A stretch of 64,000 bases of DNA from Fictibacillus solisalsi (GCF_900103485.1 NZ_FNHW01000001.1:2997057-3061056), one strand, 5' to 3'. Counted from the stretch's first letter, positions 45,959 to 55,220 are shown. Numbers and translations are program-made. The notes: generated from the letters alone by a model not told the origin.

Positions 45959-47227
45959 TTAGACCAGGAGCTGAAACAATGTTTTGTCCTGATTCACATT
46001 CTGATAGGCAAATCCTTTGCGGTTCATCCGCTCGATCAGCTCCGGATAGTCCTCTTTATGCTTTAATTCGATGCCGACCAAGGCCGGCCCGCTTTCTTTG
46101 TTGTTTTTCTTCGTATATTCAAATCGGTTAATGTCATCATCCGGTCCGAGAACTTCATCCAGGAATTCACGAAGCGCACCGGCCCGCTGTGGAAAATGAA
46201 CAATGAAATAATGCTGCAAGCCTTCATAGATCATGGAACGTTCCTTGATTTCCTGCATGCGGCCGATGTCGTTGTTCCCTCCGCTCACAACACAAACAAC
46301 GGTTTTGCCTTTGATCTGCTCGGCATACTCGTCCAGTGCAGCAAGTGCAAGCGATCCGGTCGGTTCAGCCACAATCGCATTCTTGTTATAAAGCGATAAG
46401 AGTGTGGAACAGACTTTCCCTTCAGGTACGACCACGATATCGTCCAGAATCTGCTGGCAGATTTCATACGTAATTTCCCCTACATTTTTTACAGCAGCAC
46501 CATCCACAAACGGATCAATACGGTCGAGGCATACATGTTTTCCCTTAAGCATGCATTCGTTCATCGCTGCCGCCCCAGCCGGCTCCGCGCCAATGAGCCT
46601 TGTTTGCGGAGACACACTCTTCATAAATGTGCCCATTCCAGCTGCCAGTCCCCCTCCTCCAATCGGGACAAACATGTAATCGATGTTTTCCTCACAGTCA
46701 TTCAGAATTTCCACTGCCACTGTCCCTTGCCCGGCAATCACGTCCTCATTGTCGTAAGGATGGATAAACGTCCGGTTTTCCTCGCGGCTGCAGGCAATCG
46801 CTTGTTCGTAGGCATCGTCAAACGTGTCTCCTGTGAGTACCACCTCAACGTGCTCGCCGCCGAAGAATTTTACCTGGTTCACTTTTTGCTTCGGCGTAGT
46901 GGTTGGCATAAAAATCTTGCCGTTGCTTTGCAAGAGGTGGCAGGAATAGGCAACACCCTGCGCATGGTTCCCGGCACTCGCACAAGCGATGCCGTTGGCG
47001 AGCTCCTGCGGGCTGAGCTTCTTGATCCGGTTATACGCCCCGCGGATCTTGAAGGAACGGACCACCTGCAAGTCCTCCCGTTTCAAATATAATTTACAGT
47101 CATACTGTGCGGATAATAAAGGATTATATTGCAAAGGGGTATGAAGGACCACATCTTTGATACGCTGATTGGCGATCATAATGTCTTCGACCAGCACCGT
47201 TCTTTGTTTTTGCTGTACCTGTTCCAT
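45959..47227 (-). CDS. ilvA: Threonine dehydratase (biosynthetic)
   Basis: 422 residues. PLP enzyme of fold II: Schiff-base Lys in VRSFKIRGAYNRI (K60), ASAGNHAQGVAYS loop, PIGGGGLAAGMG phosphate cup. A short ACT-like regulatory region (QHYFIVHFPQRAGALREFL) follows at the C terminus, as in Bacillus IlvA. It makes 2-oxobutyrate from threonine, the first committed step to isoleucine. Control by the upstream T-box with an ATC (Ile) specifier supports this. ATG follows GGAAAGGAAGAGG. Confidence 0.94.
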   Translation of the reverse strand: MEQVQQKQRTVLVEDIMIANQRIKDVVLHTPLQYNPLLSAQYDCKLYLKREDLQVVRSFKIRGAYNRIKKLSPQELANGIACASAGNHAQGVAYSCHLLQSNGKIFMPTTTPKQKVNQVKFFGGEHVEVVLTGDTFDDAYEQAIACSREENRTFIHPYDNEDVIAGQGTVAVEILNDCEENIDYMFVPIGGGGLAAGMGTFMKSVSPQTRLIGAEPAGAAAMNECMLKGKHVCLDRIDPFVDGAAVKNVGEITYEICQQILDDIVVVPEGKVCSTLLSLYNKNAIVAEPTGSLALAALDEYAEQIKGKTVVCVVSGGNNDIGRMQEIKERSMIYEGLQHYFIVHFPQRAGALREFLDEVLGPDDDINRFEYTKKNNKESGPALVGIELKHKEDYPELIERMNRKGFAYQNVNQDKTLFQLLV

Positions 47228-47255
47228 GTTCCTCTTCCTTTCCCGTTCGTTTTTT

Positions 47256-47355
47256 ACTCAATAAAAACACTCATATTTTTTTACTCAATAAAAAAACTCA
47301 TATTTTTTACTCAATAAAAAACCCATATTTTTTACTCAATAAAAAAACTCATCCC
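47256..47355 (-). repeat. Four tandem copies of the T-box terminator tail
   Basis: ACTCAATAAAAA-type units start at 47256, 47283, 47309 and 47334 (periods 27, 26, 25). On - each reads about ATGAGTTTTTTTATTGAG. The 47334 copy is the 3' arm and T run of the T-box terminator; the other three lie downstream of it, in the ilvA leader. Confidence 0.88.
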
Positions 47356-47575
47356 TTTTTAGGGACGAGTTTGGCTCGCGTTACCACCCTAGTTCCGAAG
47401 CGAAAGCAGGCTCCGGCTCTTAGTCAACCGACATTTTAACGGAAACTACCGACAAAGCTTACTTCATAGTTCAGCTTTGCTTCTCAGAGATGATTTTCAG
47501 ATAATGTTTGTTCACCGGCTCCCACCCATTCCGGCTCTCTTTGGAACAAAAATATTATCCTACTGTTCTCGTCAT
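47341..47575 (-). ncRNA. T-box riboswitch, isoleucine type, upstream of ilvA
   Basis: The T-box core AGGGTGGTAACGCG reads on - at 47377-47390. A terminator follows (AACTCGTCCC, TAAAAA, GGGATGAGTT, T run; 47341-47371). Upstream, GAGA with the AGTA-type bulge pairs with TCTC, and the opposite strand of that loop reads ATC-A-TCTC with the specifier at 47492-47494, an isoleucine codon. Uncharged tRNA-Ile would stabilise the antiterminator and switch on ilvA. The 5' limit is approximate. Confidence 0.9.
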
Positions 47576-47734
47576 TGAATTTTCTGATCAATTTTAAAAT
47601 TAAGATTAACAGCTTAAAAATGACAAGTCAATAAGTTTATTATGAATTTTGAATATTCTTTAAATGTAAGCGCCATCATTTTATCGTATGGCCAAGTTGT
47701 TTTTTTAGAACCTAAAATTGATGAAAAAAATTAT

Positions 47735-47762
47735 AAAAAACCGCCCACAAGGTGAGCGGTTT
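47735..47762 (-). terminator. Intrinsic terminator of the NlpC/P60 gene
   Basis: On -: AACCGCTCACC, TTGT, GGGCGGTTTTTT. Confidence 0.85.
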
Positions 47763-47768
47763 GAAAAA

Positions 47769-48221
47769 TTATATTCTTTTTGCGCCAATATAGCGCGGGT
47801 GCCAGTAGCTGTTGCTTGTTGTTGTGATGGAGACTCCATGAGAGGTGGCAGCCTGAATCATTTTTCCGCTTCCCATGTACATGGCAACATGTGTAGGTCT
47901 TGAAGCTCTGTTAGGTGCGAAAAACATAAGATCGCCGACCTTTAGAGATTTTACCTTTGTTCCTTTTTTATACATTTCAGCTGCAGTACGAGGCAGCGTT
48001 TTTCCTGATTTGCTATATGAGTATTTCACAAGTCCGGAGCAGTCGAACCCTTTTGGAGACATGCCTCCCCAAAGATAGCGGACGCCCAGATTAGACTTAG
48101 CGACAGAAATGGCTTTTGTGTGGTATGTAGTCGAAGCAGCTTCACTCTTGGATGGTGATATTAGGACTGTAGTAAAAATTGTGGCGAGCAACAATAATGC
48201 CAGAAGATTCTTTTTTAACAT
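47769..48221 (-). CDS. Secreted NlpC/P60 family peptidoglycan endopeptidase
   Basis: 150 residues. A signal peptide (MLKKNLLALLLLATIFTTVL, cleavage near SEAA-S) precedes a single NlpC/P60 domain. Catalytic Cys in GFDCSGLVKYSYS, His in RPTHVAMYMGSG, and the third polar residue region NSYWHPRYIG. Such enzymes cut the D-Glu-DAP type bond in wall peptides. It lacks LysM or SH3b anchors, so it is short for the LytE/LytF group and may act freely outside the cell. Confidence 0.88.
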   Translation of the reverse strand: MLKKNLLALLLLATIFTTVLISPSKSEAASTTYHTKAISVAKSNLGVRYLWGGMSPKGFDCSGLVKYSYSKSGKTLPRTAAEMYKKGTKVKSLKVGDLMFFAPNRASRPTHVAMYMGSGKMIQAATSHGVSITTTSNSYWHPRYIGAKRI

Positions 48222-48393
48222 CGAGTTGTGTTCCTCCTGTTGTTTTCTACCTGTCTAACTATATAGCACTAAGGTAACAGGAATATAGCACCACCATTAC
48301 ATTTATATTACAAAATAAAGCAAGATTATCCAACGTTCGCTAAACTCTTTGAAACTAGCTGTCTTATTCATCAGACATTTTTACTAAAATCAC

Positions 48394-48422
48394 AAAAAAA
48401 AGCTGCCGATTGGCAGCTTTTT
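48394..48422 (-). terminator. Intrinsic terminator of the ABC exporter gene
   Basis: Arms AAAAAGCTGCC / GGCAGCTTTTTTTT. Confidence 0.88.
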
Positions 48423-48442
48423 CAATGCGTTATTACCATTTC

Positions 48443-50161
48443 CTACACCATCTGCGTCTGCAGCAGCTGATAATAATCTCCTTCACCCGCAACCAGGGCT
48501 TCATGGCTGCCTTCTTCCTGAATGTGTCCGTCTTTGACGACAATGATTTTATCGGCATTGCGGATGGTAGATAAGCGGTGGGCGATGATAATGGTTGTAC
48601 GGTCTTTTGACAGTTCGTCGAGTGCCGCCTGGATTGCACGCTCTGTTTTCGTATCCAGTGCGGAGGTCGCCTCATCCAGAATCAAGATCGCCGGGTCTTT
48701 CAGGAACATGCGGGCGATGGAAATCCGCTGCTTTTGCCCGCCTGACAGCTTCACGCCGCGTTCGCCGATCATTGTATCTAGTCCTTCAGGCAAACTCTCG
48801 ATCAACTCTTCCAGCTGGGCGCTTCGGATTGCGTTCCACAGCACCTCTTCACTCGCTTCAAAATCTCCATACATAATATTGTCGCGAATCGTTCCGTCAA
48901 AAAGATAAATATCCTGCTGAACGATGCCGATCTGGCTGCGCAACGATTGCAAAGTCAGGTCACGGACATCCATACCATCGATGGTGATCTTTCCTTCTGT
49001 AATATCATAAAAGCGCGGAATCAAAGAGCATAGCGTGGTTTTTCCGCCACCAGATGGCCCTACCAGAGCCAGCGTCTCTCCAGCGCGAACACGAAACGAG
49101 ATATCCTCAAGCACAGGCTGATCCTCTTCATAATCAAAGCTAACATTTTTAAAGGCGATGTCACCACGCACATGGGCAACCTCAATCGCATCTTCTTTAT
49201 CCTTAATGGAAGGTTCCATATCCAATACCTCAAGATACCGTCTGAAGCCCGCATACCCCTTTGGCAGCAGCTCGAGAATCTGATTGATGTGTTTGATCGG
49301 TGCGATGAAGACATTGGACAGCATGACGAAAGCGACAAACTCTCCGTAGGTCATTTGGTCATTAATAACAAACCAGGATCCGCAGCCAAGAACCAGCAGT
49401 AAGATAATCTTCATGAGAGCGAAGTTGATGGAACTGCTCCACGCCATGATTTTGTAGGCAACAAGCTTGGCAATGCGAAAGCCTGCGTTTGTGCCTTTGA
49501 ACAAGTTGATTTCGTGCTCTTCCTTTGTAAAAGATTGCACGATGCGGATTCCTCCGATGTTGTTTTCAATCCGGGCGTTGTAGCCCGCAATCTTTTCATA
49601 CATCGTATGGAACGCTTTGGACATTTTTTTGCTGTAAAAAAGAGAGACAAAAATGATGATCGGAATCGCAACAGCCAGTATTAAAGCCAGCTGCCAATGA
49701 ATGTTAAACATAATGGCAAAGGAGCCGACAATTGTCATCATGGCAATGAACAAATCCTCCGGACCATGGTGAGCGACTTCACCGATATCCATTAAGTCAT
49801 TCGTCAAACCGGAAACAAGATGGCCGGTCTTATTGTTATCAAAAAATGAAAAGGACTGCCTCTGCAGCTTGGCAAACAAATCTCTGCGAAGATCGGTTTC
49901 AATCCCTACTCCAAGCCGGTGACCAAAATAGGTCACCACATAGTTCATGAACGTGCTCAAAATAAAAACAAACAGCAAAATGATACATGCGATGGAAATC
50001 CAGCGCCAGTTGTTCGTTGGAAGCAAGTCGTCAATCACACGGTTCATGGCGACAGGAAACGCAAGCTCCAGCAGAGCAACGAAAACCGCACAGCTGAAGT
50101 CCAGAATAAACAGCCCTTTATAAGGCTTATAATATGAGGCGAAACGCTTGATCGTATCGAT
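48443..50161 (-). CDS. ABC exporter, fused membrane and ATPase domains (MsbA/LmrA type)
   Basis: 572 residues if read from the codon at 50161. Six membrane helices in the first ~310 residues. ATPase: Walker A GPSGGGKTT, signature LSGGQKQRISIARMFL, Walker B AILILDEATSALD, H-loop IIAHRLSTI. The first conventional start is ATG 50047 (534 residues), which would remove most of helix 1 and has no ribosome site. The frame stays open upstream with typical sequence (TIKRFASYYKPYKGLFILD), and AAGGAGGGGG ends 5-7 bases before an in-frame ATC at 50159-50161. An ATC start or a base error at ATG is therefore likely. Substrate unknown. Confidence 0.85.
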   Translation of the reverse strand: MDTIKRFASYYKPYKGLFILDFSCAVFVALLELAFPVAMNRVIDDLLPTNNWRWISIACIILLFVFILSTFMNYVVTYFGHRLGVGIETDLRRDLFAKLQRQSFSFFDNNKTGHLVSGLTNDLMDIGEVAHHGPEDLFIAMMTIVGSFAIMFNIHWQLALILAVAIPIIIFVSLFYSKKMSKAFHTMYEKIAGYNARIENNIGGIRIVQSFTKEEHEINLFKGTNAGFRIAKLVAYKIMAWSSSINFALMKIILLLVLGCGSWFVINDQMTYGEFVAFVMLSNVFIAPIKHINQILELLPKGYAGFRRYLEVLDMEPSIKDKEDAIEVAHVRGDIAFKNVSFDYEEDQPVLEDISFRVRAGETLALVGPSGGGKTTLCSLIPRFYDITEGKITIDGMDVRDLTLQSLRSQIGIVQQDIYLFDGTIRDNIMYGDFEASEEVLWNAIRSAQLEELIESLPEGLDTMIGERGVKLSGGQKQRISIARMFLKDPAILILDEATSALDTKTERAIQAALDELSKDRTTIIIAHRLSTIRNADKIIVVKDGHIQEEGSHEALVAGEGDYYQLLQTQMV

Positions 50162-50327
50162 GGATGCCCCCTCCTTCTTGTTAAACTATGAATCTCCATA
50201 AAAATGAGAAGGAGAAACTTCGTAATCTATTACCATCCTATCCTAATTGAGAATAATATTCAATTAAAATTACATAAATAGGGAGAAAAAACACCTTTGA
50301 ACGAGCTTCACTCGCGTTTCTACATAA

Positions 50328-50363
50328 GAAAAAACTACCGTTGTGAGACACAGTAGTTTTTTC
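50328..50363. terminator. Bidirectional-looking terminator after the nitrilase gene
   Basis: Arms AGAAAAAACTAC / GTAGTTTTTTCT with a 14-base loop region. Confidence 0.75.
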
Positions 50364-50394
50364 TGTTTATAAGCTATATATGGTATACAAATCT

Positions 50395-51201
50395 CTATTT
50401 TGCATGTTTATATACATCCGGTCTCAAGTTTTCAAATATGGGGATGCGTTTTTGTTGCTCTGTAACTTTGTGTATATGGATTGCTGCTGTTATGGCCTCT
50501 TCTTGGTCTCTCCCCTCTGCTATAATGTTTCCATTTGGATCAATGACCATTGAATGTCCAGCGTATGTGTTGCCGACATGATTTTTATTATTCACTTTCC
50601 CCACACTGTTGCATGCAGCAACATAGACACAATTTTCTATACCTCTTGCCCTCAGAAGGGTTCTCCAATGGTCTATATTTTTGGCAGTCCATTGTGCAAC
50701 GTAGAATATTATTTTTGCACCTTGAGACGTTGGATAGCGTGTGATCTCCGGAAAACGTAAATCGTAACATATAATTTGACTGGCTTTGATATCGTTAATC
50801 TCAAATACTTCTGGAACTTTATCTCCACCTGTCAGATAACGATTTTCATCCAACATCGGCACGAGATGTATCTTATCTTTTTGATAGAGCAGCTCACCGG
50901 TTTTTGATACCGCAAAGGCGGTATTATAAATGTTGTCATTCCTTTTATTCGAAACTGAACCTGCAATGATGTTCACTTGATGTTTGGTTGCTAAACTTTG
51001 AATAAAAGGAAAACTTCTTTTTAAATCAATATCTGCTTTTTCGGATACATTTTTTAAATCATAACCCGTATTCCACATTTCAGGTATCACAACAATATCA
51101 GTGTCTACATCCAGCTTCTCTTGGAATAAGGATTGAATACGTCGTTCGTTTTGCTTAACTTTTCCTTCTATAATTTCCATTTGAAATAATTGTATTTTCA
51201 T
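50395..51201 (-). CDS. Carbon-nitrogen hydrolase (nitrilase superfamily, omega-amidase-like)
   Basis: 268 residues. The catalytic triad is visible: Glu in VVIPEMWNTGYDL, Lys in LLYQKDKIHLVPM, Cys in QIICYDLRFPEITRYP. Closest in pattern to the MtnU/YafV omega-amidases that hydrolyse 2-oxoglutaramate or related amides, but the substrate is not certain. It follows the MBL hydrolase by 11 bp and is probably cotranscribed with it, both divergent from an HxlR regulator. Confidence 0.85.
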   Translation of the reverse strand: MKIQLFQMEIIEGKVKQNERRIQSLFQEKLDVDTDIVVIPEMWNTGYDLKNVSEKADIDLKRSFPFIQSLATKHQVNIIAGSVSNKRNDNIYNTAFAVSKTGELLYQKDKIHLVPMLDENRYLTGGDKVPEVFEINDIKASQIICYDLRFPEITRYPTSQGAKIIFYVAQWTAKNIDHWRTLLRARGIENCVYVAACNSVGKVNNKNHVGNTYAGHSMVIDPNGNIIAEGRDQEEAITAAIHIHKVTEQQKRIPIFENLRPDVYKHAK

Positions 51202-51212
51202 TTTTCTATCTC

Positions 51213-51881
51213 CTATTCATATATAAATTTATAAATGGTATATAAATCATGTTTGTATTTGACATCTTCACCATGTGATGAAGAAATGATAGAAGGTTGA
51301 ATTTTATCTATTACTCGCCCGCTATTAATATTTTCATCCATATTATTTGTGAACTTTCGAATCGGTGGATGTAATGATTCTGCATTAGAAAAGAATAAGT
51401 CTCCAGTTAGCAACACATTGTCATCTTTATGGTGGTATATTACATGTCCCGGTGTATGACCGGGTGTTAAATATACATCTAAGGGCAGCCTTTTAATGAT
51501 CTTGTCACTTAAGCCTTCAACTTGATATTCCACCCCTGTTGTTTCCTCTTCTATTTTGTTTGGATATGGCTTTTCACCATTGATAAACGGAATTTCAATT
51601 TCGTGCGCGTAAATAGGAATATTTAAATGATTTCTTAAATACTTGGCACCATTAATGTGATCCAGATGGCCATGTGTCAATAAGATACTTTTGGGAGAAC
51701 CTAAAGATTTTGCCGCATTCAATTGCGCACCTGCATAGTCTTCCATTCCGGTATCAATGATATAAACATCTTCCCCTTCCACTACGTACCATGTATTGAT
51801 TTTAACTCGGATACCAACAACGGTTTCAGAAGTAAGCTTATAAACATGTTCAGAGATTTGAACAAATTCCAATGCATACAC
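51213..51881 (-). CDS. Metallo-beta-lactamase fold hydrolase
   Basis: 222 residues. Metal motif LLTHGHLDHINGAKYL (HxHxDH), third His in TPGHTPGHVIYH, Asp in LLTGDLFF and the final His in SSSHGED are all present. This group includes glyoxalase II-like and quorum-quenching enzymes; no feature points to one substrate. First gene of a two-gene unit opposite the HxlR regulator. Confidence 0.83.
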   Translation of the reverse strand: MYALEFVQISEHVYKLTSETVVGIRVKINTWYVVEGEDVYIIDTGMEDYAGAQLNAAKSLGSPKSILLTHGHLDHINGAKYLRNHLNIPIYAHEIEIPFINGEKPYPNKIEEETTGVEYQVEGLSDKIIKRLPLDVYLTPGHTPGHVIYHHKDDNVLLTGDLFFSNAESLHPPIRKFTNNMDENINSGRVIDKIQPSIISSSHGEDVKYKHDLYTIYKFIYE

Positions 51882-51974
51882 CTTCTCCTTATTTATTTGG
51901 TATCATAAGTTTAGTAAGAAAAAAAAGGCGTAACAAGAAGGCACAATTTTGTTACTACCCATTGAGGTGAGAAA

Positions 51975-52346
51975 ATGTCAGAATTTAAAAGTGATCAATA
52001 CGGCCCTTGTACGGTAACCATAAAGCATGGTTGTCCAATTGAATTAGCGATGCATATTATGGGTGGTAAATGGAAAGGTATCATTTTATCCTTATTATCA
52101 AAATCACCCATGTATTATAATGCAATACGCCGTGAGATACCGGGCATTACTCAGCGCATCCTTACCCTGCAGCTTAGGGACATGGAAAAAGATGGATTAG
52201 TCGCAAGAGAAGAAACAAATGATAGTCCTAAAAGGGTTTTATATTATTTAACAGATCTTGGAGAAAACTTTGTTCCAATACTGAAATCTTTAAAGCAATG
52301 GGGCAATATTTATATAGACAAGCAAGAAGAAGGATTAAAAAAGTGA
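51975..52346 (+). CDS. HxlR-family transcriptional regulator
   Basis: 123 residues. HxlR winged helix: CPIELAMHIMGGKWKGIILSLL, then NAIRREIPGITQRILTLQLRDMEKDGLV and YYLTDLGENFVPIL. The N-terminal Cys (C13, in YGPCTV) and C20 may sense electrophiles or redox state, as in YodB/HypR. ATG 51975 follows TGAGG. It is divergent from the MBL-nitrilase pair with a 93-bp gap and probably controls it. Confidence 0.88.
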   Translation: MSEFKSDQYGPCTVTIKHGCPIELAMHIMGGKWKGIILSLLSKSPMYYNAIRREIPGITQRILTLQLRDMEKDGLVAREETNDSPKRVLYYLTDLGENFVPILKSLKQWGNIYIDKQEEGLKK

Positions 52347-52377
52347 TTTCGACTAATAGTTGAAATCACTTTTTTAA
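52337..52377 (+). terminator. Intrinsic terminator of the hxlR-type gene
   Basis: Arms AAAAAGTGATTTC / GAAATCACTTTTT, overlapping the stop codon. Confidence 0.87.
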
Positions 52378-52440
52378 TTGAATCTATGTTTTTAACCAAA
52401 ATCAACTCTACGTCTGTAAAAGTATGAATTTCGGTAACAA

Positions 52441-52487
52441 AAAAAGCTGTAAACAAGCTCTATTTTCATAGAGTTTGTCTACAGCCC
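52441..52487 (-). terminator. Intrinsic terminator of the oxidoreductase pair
   Basis: On -: GCTGTAGACAAACTCTA, GAAA region, TAGAGCTTGTTTACAGC, TTTTTTT; a long, nearly perfect stem. Confidence 0.87.
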
Positions 52488-52508
52488 GGGCACCATTTGA
52501 AAAGGTGC

Positions 52509-53480
52509 TCATGCAATGGTAACCACTTCATGTTCCTTTGCCGATTGATAGGCGGCTTCCACAATTTTGGTGGCGGCCACCCCGTCCCACGCATTCGCAA
52601 GCTCGGTCTGTTGATTTCCAATGGCCAGAACAAAGGCATTCATCATATACAAGTATTCAAAGTCCCCGTAATCGTGGTGAAGGGTCTTCGTATTGTTGTA
52701 TTGAGCCACCTTCTGTGCGTAGGCCCGCAAATCGACCGCCCCTTGGGTTCCAGTAGCTCTGAGATCTATTCCTCCCCATGTTGGGAACCCTTCCGGCCGT
52801 GACCAGCTTGGATCAATATCGGCAATAATACCATTATCAAATTCCAGTTGAACATGTCCCACATCGTCAATGGTAATGCACGGAACCAAAAAGGAATCCG
52901 CTTCTGCATACACTTTTGAAACTTCTGCTCCGGTCAGCCATCTCATCAAATCAGCGAGATGCACGATATGATCCATCAGCGCGCCCCCACCTGAAAGCTT
53001 TTTATCGATAAACCAGCCTTTCGGGCACTGCCCCGGATTTTTCCCGTGAAAGGCCAGCACTTCTCCGATTAGTTTCTGGTCAATCACTTGTTTCAATTCC
53101 ATTGCCGGTGTATTGAATCTCAGCGGAAAGGCTGTAGCCAATACCACGTCCTGTTCCACGGCTTTTTTCGCCATCCGCTCCGCACTGACAGTGGAAATGG
53201 CCAGCGGCTTTTCACACAAAACGTGCTTATTCGCTTCAATGGACGCAAGCACCAGCTCCTCATGCTTGGCATTCTCCGAACAGACCACCACCGCCTCACA
53301 TACGGAGAGCGCATCATGGATATTTTCAAAGAAGACCGTCTGAAGATCAGCTGCTTTCTTTTTACCGCGGTGGGCATCGTCGTCATAAATTCCGGCCAGC
53401 TCAGTATCCGCGCATTGCTTTACAGCACTGGCAAATGCTTCAAAGTGGACGTGCGCCGTCGATAGAATAGAAATCTTCAT
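52509..53480 (-). CDS. Gfo/Idh/MocA-family oxidoreductase
   Basis: 323 residues. N-terminal Rossmann domain (HVHFEAFASAVKQCADTELA), the EKP motif in HVLCEKPLAISTVSAERM (Lys binds substrate and NAD), and the C-terminal domain with GGGALMDHIVHLADLMRWLTG. It oxidises or reduces a sugar or cyclitol with NAD(P). It starts within the stop of the preceding homologous gene (ATGA), so the two are coupled and may act on successive substrates or as a heteromer. Confidence 0.87.
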   Translation of the reverse strand: MKISILSTAHVHFEAFASAVKQCADTELAGIYDDDAHRGKKKAADLQTVFFENIHDALSVCEAVVVCSENAKHEELVLASIEANKHVLCEKPLAISTVSAERMAKKAVEQDVVLATAFPLRFNTPAMELKQVIDQKLIGEVLAFHGKNPGQCPKGWFIDKKLSGGGALMDHIVHLADLMRWLTGAEVSKVYAEADSFLVPCITIDDVGHVQLEFDNGIIADIDPSWSRPEGFPTWGGIDLRATGTQGAVDLRAYAQKVAQYNNTKTLHHDYGDFEYLYMMNAFVLAIGNQQTELANAWDGVAATKIVEAAYQSAKEHEVVTIA

Positions 53481-54442
53481 CAGGCATTCAACTCCTTTAC
53501 TAAGGAAATAGGCCGCTTCTCGTCCGCCGACTTCAAGGCCAGCAAAGCCACCCTCGTGCTTTCATAGGCATCCTGAAGTGTAATGGGAACCGGCTGATCG
53601 TAACGGATAGCATCAATAAACTCCCGCAGCTCGAGATACCAGGGGGCGTCTCGTAAAAGTACAGCCGGAATCTCGGTGGAATCCTTTGAAGTTAAGACAT
53701 TCCGATGAACCTGCAACGGATGGACTTCCTGACTGTTGTAGGTAAAGAGCTCATTTTCCTGTGCGATTTCCGCCTCCTGGACAAAGCCTCCGTCATACCT
53801 CCAGCTTCCTTCCAGCCGGGTGATGGATCCGTTCTCATGACGAAGGGTCAGTAAAGCGTAGTAATGCTCGGTATCACTTTGAGCAAAGATCCGAGTAACC
53901 GGCCCAAACGCCCAGCATGCAAAATCAATGTCATGAAGCAATAGATCCAGAATAACACCTCCACTGTTCTTGCGGTCCAGGGACCAGTTTTTCCCGCTGA
54001 CCGGCAGCTGTGAACGTCTTGAAAGCAGCGAAGAAGCCGGCTTCCCGGGATCAATCTTATTTTTTAACTGGCGATATTCCGGAAAATAACGAAGCACCTG
54101 GCCGACCATGATCTTGACATTCGACCGCTGCTCCAGCTCCAGCATGAACCGGCAGTCTTCCTCGGTATGCGCAATCGGTTTTTCCAGAAAAATATGCTTG
54201 CCTTTTGCCACCGCTTTTTCAAAAATCTCTCGGTGCATAAAGGTCGGCAGGCAAATATCCACCACATCCGCCAGCTCCAAGCACTCATCCAGATCGTTGT
54301 ATACCTTTATTCCCTCAATGCTTCCTGTTTTGGTGGTCGAGTAAATTCCCGCAACTTCGACGTCATTCATTTTTTGATAGGCGTTTAAATGAATCGTTCC
54401 AATAAAACCATAGCCCAAGATGACAACTTTCACAGCAGGCAC
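53480..54442 (-). CDS. Gfo/Idh/MocA-family oxidoreductase
   Basis: 320 residues. Nucleotide-binding GYGFIGTIHLNAYQ, catalytic EKP in HIFLEKPIAHTEEDCRFM, and GGVILDLLLHDIDFACWAFG. Paralogous to the downstream gene. ATG 54442 region: translation probably starts at ATG or GTG near 54442 after AAAGGGGTG. The sugar substrate is unknown; no transporter or kinase adjoins the pair. Confidence 0.86.
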   Translation of the reverse strand: MPAVKVVILGYGFIGTIHLNAYQKMNDVEVAGIYSTTKTGSIEGIKVYNDLDECLELADVVDICLPTFMHREIFEKAVAKGKHIFLEKPIAHTEEDCRFMLELEQRSNVKIMVGQVLRYFPEYRQLKNKIDPGKPASSLLSRRSQLPVSGKNWSLDRKNSGGVILDLLLHDIDFACWAFGPVTRIFAQSDTEHYYALLTLRHENGSITRLEGSWRYDGGFVQEAEIAQENELFTYNSQEVHPLQVHRNVLTSKDSTEIPAVLLRDAPWYLELREFIDAIRYDQPVPITLQDAYESTRVALLALKSADEKRPISLVKELNA

Positions 54443-54621
54443 CCCTTTCTTGGCGAAACATCATATATTTTATACATTCCCTGTTCAACCTGGAAGACCT
54501 GCAGTATTTTTGAAATGATGGCAGCATTACTCACAACTTTCGTTGGTTTACTCACGGAACTTCTTAATTTACTCACCGTTTAGCCTAGTTGACTTACCAA
54601 TCCCATTCATATAACAGCCCA

Positions 54622-54649
54622 TAAAAAAATACCGTTCGTAAACGGTATT
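54622..54649 (-). terminator. Intrinsic terminator of the acetyltransferase gene
   Basis: On -: AATACCGTT, TACG, AACGGTATT, TTTTT. Confidence 0.87.
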
Positions 54650-54662
54650 CCCTCTCATTCTG

Positions 54663-55220
54663 TTATTTTACTTGTTGCATGCGCCCCTCATACTCCTCTC
54701 TAAGAATGCTGTAGTATAAAGACATTACTTCTTTCCCATCCAGCCTCTCTAAAATCTTCTTTTCACTGAACCGGTAAGTAAATCCGCATTTTTTATTCAC
54801 CCGTTTGGAGTTATGGTTAAAATCAAAATGCCCACACCATACCATATCTAAGCTCAGCTCTTCAAAACCAAATTGGAGCACAGCGTTCACCGCTTCAGGG
54901 ACATAGCCGTTTCCCCAATAAGCAGGATTAAGCACATAGCCGATTTCTTTTTGCTTCAAATGTACAAGGGAAAGATCGGGTGTACGTTCATGCAGGCCGA
55001 TACTGCCGATGACCTTTTCTTTTGAAAGCAGCTCAATCGCCCATGTCTCATCTTCTCTTAAAAACAAATCTATGATTTCCTTGCTTTCCTCTTCATCTTT
55101 ATGTGGCCTCCAGCCGGCATTTGGTCCCACCTTCTCACTCTTCGCATACTCGTATAAATCTTTATAATCGGATGGTTTCCAAGGTCTCAACAGCAATCTC
55201 TCAGTCTGCAATTCTATCAT
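54663..55220 (-). CDS. GNAT-family N-acetyltransferase (RimJ/RimL type)
   Basis: 185 residues. The opening IELQTERLLLRPWKPSDY, then GYVLNPAYWGNGYVPEAVNAVLQFGF (acetyl-CoA loop) and FNHNSKRVNKKCGF are typical of RimJ/RimL-like enzymes. ATG 55220 has AGGGGGC 7 bases upstream; the longer frame to 55247 has no ribosome site. Target unknown (ribosomal protein, antibiotic or other amine). Confidence 0.85.
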   Translation of the reverse strand: MIELQTERLLLRPWKPSDYKDLYEYAKSEKVGPNAGWRPHKDEEESKEIIDLFLREDETWAIELLSKEKVIGSIGLHERTPDLSLVHLKQKEIGYVLNPAYWGNGYVPEAVNAVLQFGFEELSLDMVWCGHFDFNHNSKRVNKKCGFTYRFSEKKILERLDGKEVMSLYYSILREEYEGRMQQVK

